Positions 6,622 through 10,639 of a stretch of 10,639 bases of DNA are shown piece after piece. A program made the position numbers and the translations under genes. Source of the stretch: Roseovarius sp. UBA6217 (GTDB lineage Bacteria > Pseudomonadota > Alphaproteobacteria > Rhodobacterales > Rhodobacteraceae); contig DISF01000061.1 in NCBI GenBank assembly GCA_002421985.1, positions 7,869 to 18,507 on the forward strand, given 5' to 3'. The notes beneath the pieces are model-generated. The model saw only the letters and a list, made by a program, of their open reading frames with translations. It had not been told where the DNA came from and ran no database searches. How positions within the stretch are numbered: the stretch's first letter is position 1; every line of letters begins with the position of its first letter.

Positions 6622-6634
6622 CCCTGAGATGGCC

Positions 6635-6754
6635 CGCTGGCTCTACCGCCAGCTTGAGGCTGAATACGACCACCTCACCTCGGATGAGGCCATCGAGGAA
6701 GGGATCATCGTCAACGAGTACACCTTCACCGAAGCAGGGCGGCGGTTCGGGTGA
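6635..6754 (+). pseudogene. Detached 3' part of the split 'antitoxin' family gene
   Basis: This frame reads RWLYRQLEAEYDHLTSDEAI and continues to NEYTFTEAGRRFG before TGA at 6752-6754. It is the normal C-terminus of the family whose front part lies at 3530-4054. With the element removed the product is 214 aa. An in-frame ATG at 6629 precedes it, but there is no ribosome binding site, so the 41-residue fragment is probably not made. The coding sequence is otherwise clean, with no further stops or shifts, which suggests the insertion is recent. Confidence 0.75.
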
Positions 6755-6764
6755 GAGCGCACGG

Positions 6765-6793
6765 TTGAAAACTGTCAGAAACTTGCGCATATT
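6765..6793 (+). promoter_or_regulatory. Promoter of the AbiEi-like gene
   Basis: TTGAAA (6765-6770) and CATATT (6788-6793) are 17 nt apart, a good sigma-70-type arrangement, 19 nt before the AbiEi start codon. The spacer and -10 lie inside the palindrome at 6773-6800, as expected for repression by a bound regulator. Confidence 0.6.
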
Positions 6794-6800
6794 TCTGACA
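6773..6800. promoter_or_regulatory. 28-bp palindromic operator of the AbiEi-like gene
   Basis: TGTCAGAAA (6773-6781) and TTTCTGACA (6792-6800) are perfect inverted repeats. The centre holds TGCGCA (6784-6789) on the same axis, so 24 of 28 positions are symmetric. AbiEi antitoxins are known to repress their own operon by binding inverted repeats at the promoter, so this is the likely autoregulatory site. Confidence 0.6.
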
Positions 6801-6811
6801 AGGGAGCGATC

Positions 6812-7405
6812 ATGGAGCGCATGGCCGAGAGCATCATGAACATCGCGACGACGTTGCCGGAGGGGGTGCCCTTGTCAGCGAAGGGGCTCTTGCACCTTGG
6901 CTCGCGCGCGGCGGTCGATCAAACGCTGTCGCGTCTTGCAGCGCGCGGCGAGTTGATCCGTGCGGGACGCGGCATCTACATGCGCCCGGTCCAAACACGC
7001 TTTGGTCCGCGCAGTCCGTCGGCTGAACAGGCGATTGAAGCGCTGGCTTTGCAGCGGGGCGAGACGATCGTCCCGAGCGGTGCTGCTGCGGCAAACGCTC
7101 TGGGCCTCACGACACAGGTGCCGGTCAAGTCGGTTTATCTCACCTCGGGGCGAAGCCGTGTGCTGAACCTTGGCCGGCAGGCAGTCGAACTGCGTCATGC
7201 GCCGCGCTGGCAGTTGGCCCTTGGGAGCAAGACATCAGGCCAGGTTGTCCGCGCTCTGGCTTGGCTTGGGCCGGATGAGGCTCCCAAGGCCCTGCAAATC
7301 CTGCGATCCAAGCTCACGGAGACGGCAAGGATTGAACTGATGTCCGCCGCGCCGCAGTTTCCGACTTGGCTGGCACGATTGGTCGGAAAGATGGTCCATG
7401 GCTGA
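6812..7405 (+). CDS. AbiEi-type type IV TA antitoxin (DUF6088-like)
   Basis: The 197-aa protein has an N-terminal winged helix-turn-helix (~residues 15-60: VPLSAKGLLHLGSRAAVDQTL, then LAARGELIRAGRGIYMRPV) and a C-terminal domain with SAEQAIEALALQRGETIVPSG and TSGRSRVLNLG, as in the DUF6088/AbiEi family. AbiEi antitoxins neutralise the nucleotidyltransferase toxin AbiEii without binding it and repress their own promoter through the N-terminal domain. Start ATG 6812 is chosen for the AAGGGAG SD 5 nt upstream; the alternative ATG at 6821 is less well placed. A promoter and a palindromic operator lie directly upstream. The next frame, overlapping by 8 bp, is only the beginning of the toxin, so this antitoxin appears to be an orphan. 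Confidence 0.85.
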   Translation: MERMAESIMNIATTLPEGVPLSAKGLLHLGSRAAVDQTLSRLAARGELIRAGRGIYMRPVQTRFGPRSPSAEQAIEALALQRGETIVPSGAAAANALGLTTQVPVKSVYLTSGRSRVLNLGRQAVELRHAPRWQLALGSKTSGQVVRALAWLGPDEAPKALQILRSKLTETARIELMSAAPQFPTWLARLVGKMVHG

Positions 7406-7535
7406 GGCATTCCTGCGCCTCATTGCCAAAGACCGACTGGATGCTCTTGGCGTCGCAGCCGATCGGCTTGGCCGGCCAGCCCACCTCCTCGAAATTTCGC
7501 CGAAGCTGGGCGGCGCTTCGATTGACCCTTGGTGA
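7398..7535 (+). pseudogene. Truncated AbiEii-like nucleotidyltransferase toxin
   Basis: ATG 7398 overlaps the AbiEi stop by 8 bp, the usual arrangement of antitoxin and toxin. The first ~32 residues, MAEAFLRLIAKDRLDALGVA then ADRLGRPAHLLE, match the N-terminus I recall for the AbiEii partner, which continues with KD and a nucleotidyltransferase core bearing KGGTSLS-like and DxD motifs. Here the frame departs after HLLE and stops 13 codons later. No KGGT or DxD motif is found in any frame before the next gene at 7604. The toxin is therefore lost by an internal deletion that joined the first codons to unrelated or far-downstream sequence. The stub can hardly be active. Confidence 0.65.
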
Positions 7536-7556
7536 GGACGGCCAGTTCATTTGGCC

Positions 7557-7584
7557 TTTACAGTTGGTCCATATGATCTATATT
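7557..7584 (+). promoter_or_regulatory. Promoter of the MbcA-like/RES pair
   Basis: TTTACA (7557-7562) and TATATT (7579-7584), each matching 5 of 6 consensus bases, are 16 nt apart. Expected transcription start is near 7591, right at the first of two possible ATG codons (7592) and 13 nt before the second (7604). Confidence 0.6.
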
Positions 7585-7603
7585 CGGGGCAATGGAGGAC
7601 GAC

Positions 7604-7993
7604 ATGCAAGTCGCAGAAAAAACCCGAGAACCCGCACAGATCAACGCAGTCGCGCTGAAAGCCTATGCTCGTGTGGCCGATGCCTGGGGTCTCAGCCTCA
7701 AGGAAGCGGCTGGCCTTGCCGACATGTCAGAGAGCACCTGGAAGCGCGCCAAGAAGCCGGATTTCGCGGGGGAACTGACCAAGGATCAGCTTCTGCGGCT
7801 CAGTGCGGTGATCGGCATCTACAAATCACTCGAGCTCTATTTCTCCGAGCCGCTCGCGCGAAGCTGGTTCACCCGACCGAACACCGGCCCGCTGTTCGGG
7901 GGCAGCCGTCCGGTTGACACCGCCATCGACGGGGGCTTGCCGCAAATTCTCGCGGTGCGGACCTATCTTGACGCGTTGCGTGGTGGGGCATGA
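7604..7993 (+). CDS. MbcA/ParS/Xre-type antitoxin (DUF2384)
   Basis: The 129-aa protein has an N-terminal Xre-like helix-turn-helix (~residues 25-48: VADAWGLSLKEAAGLADMSE then STWKRAK) and a C-terminal DUF2384 domain (LTKDQLLRLSAVIGIYKSLE, then LARSWFTRPN and the FGGSRPVDTAIDGG loop). In this family the C-terminal tail plugs the active site of the RES toxin and the complex represses its own promoter. The last codons overlap the toxin start by 4 bp (ATGA). ATG 7604 is chosen because GGAGG lies 5 nt upstream. ATG 7592, four codons earlier, is in frame and could be used from a leaderless transcript, since the promoter predicts a start at 7591-7592. Apparently intact. Confidence 0.88.
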   Translation: MQVAEKTREPAQINAVALKAYARVADAWGLSLKEAAGLADMSESTWKRAKKPDFAGELTKDQLLRLSAVIGIYKSLELYFSEPLARSWFTRPNTGPLFGGSRPVDTAIDGGLPQILAVRTYLDALRGGA

Positions 7994-8691
7994 AGCAGAC
8001 CGAGGTTTCTGATCGCGGTCTCGTCCGTCTTCTGCCCGCTACCTACCACAAGCCGCCATCTTTGCGCGGTCTCATCGATACCGATGACGAGATGGATATC
8101 CTGGCAGAGATCGAGGGGCTGACCAGTGGCCGGCTTCTGGCCGAGCGCGGGCGTAACCCGCATCTGGACCCGCGCGAGCTTGCCTGGCAACGCCGCAGCC
8201 GCGATTTGCGCATCTATGGTGACAGTCATGTCAACGCGGCCTTCACCTACACACGCGTCGGCGGAAACCGCTTCAACACCGAGGATCGCGGCGCGTGGTA
8301 TTGCGCATGGGATGTGATGGTGTCCGTCAGCGAAGTGGCCTGGCACCGCACGCGCGAACTCGGCTTTACCGGCAGCTTCCATGACAGCGCTCGCTATGTG
8401 GAGTTGCTGGCGGATTTCATCGGCGTCTTCGACGACATGACCGACGAGCCGGGCCATCCCGCACTGCATCGGGATCCGGCTGTCGGATATCCCGAGGGCC
8501 AAAGCCTGGCCCAGCAGCTCCGTCGGGCTGGATCGCGGGGCCTCATCTACCCCTCGGTCCGGGCGCCTGCGCCGGGCGGGAATTGCTTGGTCTGCTTCGA
8601 GCCGCACGCGATCCAGAACGTCCGGCCGGGCGCATCCTGGGATCTTGTTTGGGATGGGACGCCGCACTATTCGATTACGGCTGTTGGCTGA
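7990..8691 (+). CDS. RES-domain toxin, NAD+ phosphorylase family (MbcT/ParT/Res type)
   Basis: The 233-aa protein has the RES hallmarks in order: LVRLLP (11-16), GNRFNT (93-97) with Arg94, AWYCAWD (102-108) with Tyr104, SVSEVAW (112-118) with Glu115, and SRGLIYPSVR (182-191) followed by GGNCLVCFEP. RES toxins degrade NAD+, by phosphorolysis in MbcT-type or hydrolysis/ADP-ribosyl transfer in other members, causing growth arrest until the antitoxin binds. Length fits the longer RES class with an N-terminal helical extension. Start ATG 7990 overlaps the antitoxin stop by 4 bp. All key residues are present, so the pair is probably functional, in contrast to the decayed TA genes on both sides. Confidence 0.9.
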   Translation: MKQTEVSDRGLVRLLPATYHKPPSLRGLIDTDDEMDILAEIEGLTSGRLLAERGRNPHLDPRELAWQRRSRDLRIYGDSHVNAAFTYTRVGGNRFNTEDRGAWYCAWDVMVSVSEVAWHRTRELGFTGSFHDSARYVELLADFIGVFDDMTDEPGHPALHRDPAVGYPEGQSLAQQLRRAGSRGLIYPSVRAPAPGGNCLVCFEPHAIQNVRPGASWDLVWDGTPHYSITAVG

Positions 8692-8728
8692 CCGGTGAGA
8701 TTGCGGGTGCCCTTGAAGGTCTTGAGAG

Positions 8729-8908
8729 ATGAATGCACCTGGCGAGACCTGCTCCGACGTGACGAACTTGAAGCCATGCGACCATCAGGCGTTCTTTGAT
8801 GCTTTGGCTTCCCCGGCTTCACCGACCGAGGCGGTCCGTACCGCTTTTCGCCGGCGAAATGACTTCCCTTGTGGTCTGCCCGAAAGCGAGAAAGCCGAGG
8901 ACTCATAG
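8729..8908 (+). pseudogene. Fragment resembling the end of a DUF1778 (TacA-type) antitoxin
   Basis: A 59-codon frame from ATG 8729 contains DHQAFFDALASPASPTEAVR then TAFRRRND, which closely resembles the C-terminal toxin-binding tail of DUF1778 antitoxins (typically DxQAFxDAL..PP.P...LR.AF.R). The N-terminal ribbon-helix-helix DNA-binding part is absent and no SD precedes the ATG. No GNAT acetyltransferase toxin, the usual partner, follows. The last 16 residues (FPCGLPESEKAEDS) are not family-like. The frame ends at 8906-8908, overlapping the convergent AbiEi stop. I read it as a remnant; the match is by eye and the fragment is short. The minus-strand frame across the same bases (8667-8915) is Ser/Arg-rich and not convincing. 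Confidence 0.4.
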
Positions 8909-9733
8909 GCCACACGCGCCACTGTCGACCTCCGGCTTCGCGAATTCTTCCGGCACCATGATCCGATAGCGCGGGTGGATCCTGCCACCTCGGACCAAGG
9001 CGCGGTCGCCGCTGCCGAGGTCGAATGCCTGTGGGTCGATCCGTTTGCGCCAGGGATGGTCGTGGCGGTCAGCGAAAACGAAGAACAGGCGCTTGACCTT
9101 GATCTTCCGGCAGGCCTGCAGGAGGTCGGACAGCAATCTTGGGCGCAGGGTCGTCAGGCTCTCGAAGACCATGTCGAGCGTGTGGAAGCTTTCATGGTCG
9201 GGCAACTCGTCCATGGCCTCCAGGATCGCGCGCTCCGGCGTCGACATTGTCAGAACCCAGTCCCATGGCTGGCCAGTCGTTTTGCCTTCGATCACCCCCA
9301 GTTTCGGGTCAGCGAACAAGGAACGGGGGCGGGTTCCGATCTGGGCATCCATCGGCAGTTTCACCAGCCAGTTCGGGATACTGTCCCCATAGATCCCGAT
9401 AGGAGCGCTCTCGCCGAGGCGCAGGTAATGGGCATGTCCCTGTTCGCCGAGCGCCGTGGTGCCTCCGACATGCAGGTCATGACCCATGATGTGCTGCGTG
9501 GACAGGATGCATGTCCTCCAGCCGATGCTGTTCGACGTCGGGGGGGCTGCGGTGCTGGGGAGGGGGCGGCGAAAGACGCCACGGGTGATGCGTTCGAGCC
9601 AGCCGCGCTTCACGTAGTCACGGAAGCTCTCATAGGCGATACCTTGCGAGACGAGCCACGCGGCATCGACCAGATACCCGGCCGGCACGGCATCGAGCAG
9701 TTGCTTCAGATTCTGTGATCTTGCGGCGTCCAT
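8903..9733 (-). CDS. AbiEi_3-type type IV TA antitoxin, no toxin adjacent
   Basis: The 276-aa protein has an N-terminal winged helix (~residues 8-56: LKQLLDAVPAGYLVDAAWLV then YVKRGWLERITRGVFRRPL) and the AbiEi_3 core: LSTQHIMGHDLHVGGTTALG (~77-96), YGDSIPNWLVKLP, MSTPERAILEAMDELPDHESF, and KIKVKRLFFVFADRHDHPWR ending RIHPRYRIMVPEEF. It looks full length. AbiEi neutralises the AbiEii nucleotidyltransferase toxin and autorepresses. The toxin gene normally starts at the antitoxin stop. Downstream on the minus strand (below 8903) there is no AbiEii start and no KGGT or DxD motif in any frame, and the convergent RES toxin begins to end at 8691. So this is a solitary antitoxin. The start ATG 9733 lacks a strong SD. 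Confidence 0.82.
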   Translation of the reverse strand: MDAARSQNLKQLLDAVPAGYLVDAAWLVSQGIAYESFRDYVKRGWLERITRGVFRRPLPSTAAPPTSNSIGWRTCILSTQHIMGHDLHVGGTTALGEQGHAHYLRLGESAPIGIYGDSIPNWLVKLPMDAQIGTRPRSLFADPKLGVIEGKTTGQPWDWVLTMSTPERAILEAMDELPDHESFHTLDMVFESLTTLRPRLLSDLLQACRKIKVKRLFFVFADRHDHPWRKRIDPQAFDLGSGDRALVRGGRIHPRYRIMVPEEFAKPEVDSGACGL

Positions 9734-9749
9734 GATGCCTAAAGTGACA

Positions 9750-9836
9750 GATTTTCAAAGAGCGCGCCATAGACTTCTTTGAGGGAGGTAATGCTTTAGC
9801 GTTATGAACGCTCCAAAGGTATGATTTCCAAAGAGC
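9750..9836. repeat. Direct repeat pair upstream of the AbiEi_3-type gene
   Basis: GATTTTCAAAGAGC (9750-9763) and GATTTCCAAAGAGC (9823-9836) differ at one of 14 bases and are 59 bp apart. One copy lies 17 bp before the AbiEi start, the other beyond the palindrome at 9798-9812. They could be binding sites for the antitoxin or another regulator. Confidence 0.4.
9798..9812. promoter_or_regulatory. Palindrome in the upstream region of the AbiEi_3-type gene
   Basis: AGCGTT (9798-9803) and AACGCT (9807-9812) form a perfect inverted repeat around ATG. It lies about 65-80 bp before the AbiEi start codon, where an autoregulatory operator is expected. No convincing -35/-10 pair was identified. Confidence 0.35.
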
Positions 9837-9929
9837 AAAGAGGTAGCCCAGGTGGTGGGAGGTCTGACGACACGGGGTTGAGCGACGGCGGCGACTTGCG
9901 GCGGTAGCCGAATGTCTATGCGGGCACCT

Positions 9930-9948
9930 TCCCGGCGTGCCGCCGGGA
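9930..9948. repeat. Stable hairpin in the gap downstream of the 98-aa gene
   Basis: TCCCGGCG (9930-9937) pairs perfectly with CGCCGGGA (9941-9948) around a TGC loop. On the minus strand it follows the 98-aa gene by ~90 bp. There is no T-run on either side, so a terminator role is uncertain. Confidence 0.35.
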
Positions 9949-10037
9949 CCAGGCCTTGGTCCTGCGGACTGGAGCCTACCTCTGCAGTCTCCCCCCCATG
10001 CGGGCAACAGTCCTTGGCGCGGGAAGGGAGGCGGGGG

Positions 10038-10334
10038 CTACTTGTTCCCGTCGATCCACTTCGACATCAGCCCCTTGTCGCGGAAGCACTCCTCCGGAAC
10101 GGCGCGCCGTTTGATGCGCGCGAGCTTCTCCGCAAAGGCCACCTGCTTTGAGGTCGGCAGCCGATCCATGTCGGAGACCGGCTTCAGCCGGGCCTGAGCT
10201 TCGATCCAGTTGCTCAAAGACCGACGGTCTTGTTGAACCTCCCAGGACAACAGGGTCTGGTTGCGCAGGGCAAGCGAGCGCGCATAGGCAATCTGCTTAG
10301 GGGTCGCGGGCAGCGCGTATGTTGTGCTTTCCAT
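10038..10334 (-). CDS. 98-aa protein of two related repeats (DUF3072-like)
   Basis: The protein consists of two copies of one ~35-residue unit: LPATPKQIAYARSLALRNQT (8-27) ending SLSNWIEAQ, and LPTSKQVAFAEKLARIKRRA (~59-78) ending GLMSKWIDGN. Each has the pattern T/S-x-K-Q-hydrophobic-A-x-A, a basic stretch, then S-x-W-I. Units of this type occur as DUF3072 and as C-terminal tails on several DNA-handling proteins, where they may help bind nucleic acid; for this protein the role is unknown. ATG 10334 follows AGGGAG with normal spacing. The promoter upstream (10364-10392) carries a LexA box, so the gene is probably induced by DNA damage. It runs divergently from the gene at 10512. Confidence 0.75.
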   Translation of the reverse strand: MESTTYALPATPKQIAYARSLALRNQTLLSWEVQQDRRSLSNWIEAQARLKPVSDMDRLPTSKQVAFAEKLARIKRRAVPEECFRDKGLMSKWIDGNK

Positions 10335-10363
10335 GGGGGAACTCCCTGTCTGGCTTGGGTTTG

Positions 10364-10392
10364 AATATAGAACATAACAGGAACAAAATCAA
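10364..10392 (-). promoter_or_regulatory. Promoter of the 98-aa gene
   Basis: On the minus strand TTGATT (10392-10387) and TATATT (10369-10364) are exactly 17 nt apart, a strong sigma-70-type promoter 30 nt before the ATG at 10334. The region is markedly AT-rich against its surroundings. Confidence 0.7.
10370..10384. promoter_or_regulatory. LexA-type SOS box (GTTC-N7-GTTC)
   Basis: Read on the minus strand the site is GTTCCTGTTATGTTC, i.e. GTTC, seven bases, GTTC. This is the known alphaproteobacterial LexA operator, for example in Rhodobacter sphaeroides. It fills the spacer of the promoter at 10364-10392, where bound LexA would block RNA polymerase. Confidence 0.65.
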
Positions 10393-10421
10393 GCCGCGTG
10401 TTGGGAGCACCAGTGTTCGAG

Positions 10422-10472
10422 AGGGAGAGAGGGGCCGGGAAAGATCAGGCCTGAGGGTGCCCGAGAGAGGGC
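10422..10472 (+). promoter_or_regulatory. Leader with GGGAGAGAG box and GAGAGA-loop hairpin upstream of the last gene
   Basis: AGGGAGAGAG lies at 10422-10431. GCCC (10459-10462) and GGGC (10469-10472) close a GAGAGA loop. The leader continues through a C-rich stretch to TTCCGGAGTTTCCCGATG, nearly the same start region as at 1965. It resembles the leaders before 794, 1344 and 1965. Confidence 0.4.
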
Positions 10473-10511
10473 GTCCGGGCCTGTCCCTGTCCCCCATTCC
10501 GGAGTTTCCCG

Positions 10512-10639
10512 ATGACCTATCTCGCACCCGTTGCGCCTCCCGTTGCCGTTCCATCTCGTGATCCCGCGCCCGCGATCCTCACTGTCGCCGAAGTGCTGCA
10601 GCCCGATCTCGCCCAAGGCTTGTCTTATCCTGAACCCGG
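10512..10639 (+). CDS. Start of an accessory gene, cut by the window end
   Basis: ATG 10512 is preceded by CCGGAG at normal spacing and opens a frame that continues past the last base: MTYLAPVAPPVAVPSRDPAP then AILTVAEVLQPDLAQGLSYP. The first ~20 residues are a Pro/Ala/Val-rich tail without a signal-peptide charge pattern. The following segment could be the beginning of a folded domain. Too little is visible to name a family. Its leader matches those of the radC/DUF6878 module at the left of the window, so it likely belongs to the same accessory gene set, and the divergent 98-aa gene shares its upstream region. Confidence 0.6.
   Translation, partial: MTYLAPVAPPVAVPSRDPAPAILTVAEVLQPDLAQGLSYPEP

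Larger units (their letters stand above)
4055..6634 (-). mobile_element. Large-serine-recombinase insertion element (~2.58 kb)
   Basis: Three leftward genes (DUF5372-like, 59-aa protein, 689-aa serine recombinase) fill this stretch almost end to end, and the DNA on both sides codes for the two halves of one protein. Joining base 4054 to base 6635 gives an uninterrupted frame reading LRDLA-RWLYRQLE. GCC is present at both junctions (4052-4054 and 6632-6634) and may contain the crossover bases. Imperfect inverted repeats (4064-4074 and 6611-6621) lie just inside the ends. No DDE transposase, no long terminal repeats and no cargo genes are seen. Ends are set by the rebuilt reading frame and may be off by a few bases. 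Confidence 0.75.
9734..10037. other. 304-bp gap between leftward genes
   Basis: No convincing protein is seen in either strand. The right two-thirds is GC-rich; the left third (9734-9845), upstream of the AbiEi gene, is AT-richer and holds a direct repeat and a palindrome, so it is the probable promoter region of that gene. A stable hairpin is at 9930-9948. A minus-strand frame 9630-10007 is Arg/Ser/Pro-rich and looks like a shadow. Confidence 0.6.

Noticed and set aside
7963..8667. Minus-strand frame of 234 codons opposite the RES toxin
   Set aside because: Exact antisense shadow of a gene with all RES motifs.
8667..8915. Minus-strand 82-codon frame directly after the AbiEi_3-type gene as a possible AbiEii toxin start
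   Set aside because: Ser/Arg/Lys-rich, lacks any nucleotidyltransferase motif and does not resemble an AbiEii N-terminus; the plus strand reads a more family-like segment here.
8975..9718. Plus-strand 247-codon frame opposite the AbiEi_3-type gene
   Set aside because: Composition and lack of motifs mark it as a shadow; the minus strand carries the conserved AbiEi blocks.
1..10639. CRISPR arrays, tRNA/rRNA genes, replication origin
   Set aside because: No regularly spaced repeats, cloverleaf-like segments, rRNA signatures or iteron clusters were seen.

Overview
The window looks like an accessory region of a GC-rich alphaproteobacterium, most likely in or near the Rhodobacterales. The base composition, the coding style, a GTTC-N7-GTTC LexA-type box and the kinds of families present (DUF932, short RadC, DUF6878/DUF6915-like proteins) support this. 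No core chromosomal genes, rRNA, tRNA or CRISPR array are visible. The assignment is by recognition, not by database search.

Layout. Positions 1-4084 carry a rightward run of small accessory genes: the end of a DUF932 gene, a short RadC-type JAB protein, an unknown 172-aa protein, a DUF6878-like protein, a DUF6915-like protein, a 65-residue J-domain-like protein with an HPD motif, an unknown 139-aa protein, and the front part of a family often labelled 'antitoxin of toxin-antitoxin stability system'. That last gene is split. Its final 40 codons are found 2.6 kb away at 6635-6754, and between the halves lies a leftward insertion of about 2.58 kb (about 4055-6634). The insertion holds a DUF5372-like protein, a 59-residue protein and a 689-aa large serine recombinase. 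Removing it rejoins the host gene in frame.

Positions 6755-9733 are a cluster of intact and decayed toxin-antitoxin genes. There is an AbiEi-type (DUF6088-like) antitoxin with its own promoter and a palindromic operator, followed by only the first ~32 codons of an AbiEii-type toxin. Next is an apparently complete MbcA/ParS-like antitoxin plus RES-domain toxin pair with a clear promoter. Then come a 59-codon remnant resembling the end of a DUF1778 antitoxin, and a leftward AbiEi_3-type antitoxin with no toxin behind it.

Positions 9734-10639 hold a 304-bp gap with repeats and a hairpin, a leftward 98-aa protein made of two related repeats, and the start of a rightward gene cut by the window end. 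The promoter of the 98-aa gene has a LexA box inside its -35/-10 spacer, so SOS control is likely.

Four genes of the accessory module (radC-like, 172-aa, DUF6878-like and the gene at 10512) each have a G+A-rich leader with a short hairpin whose loop contains GAGA. Three of the four also share a near-identical CGGAGWTnCCCnATG-like start region. This repeated leader, the precisely split gene, and the SOS box are the most notable observations.
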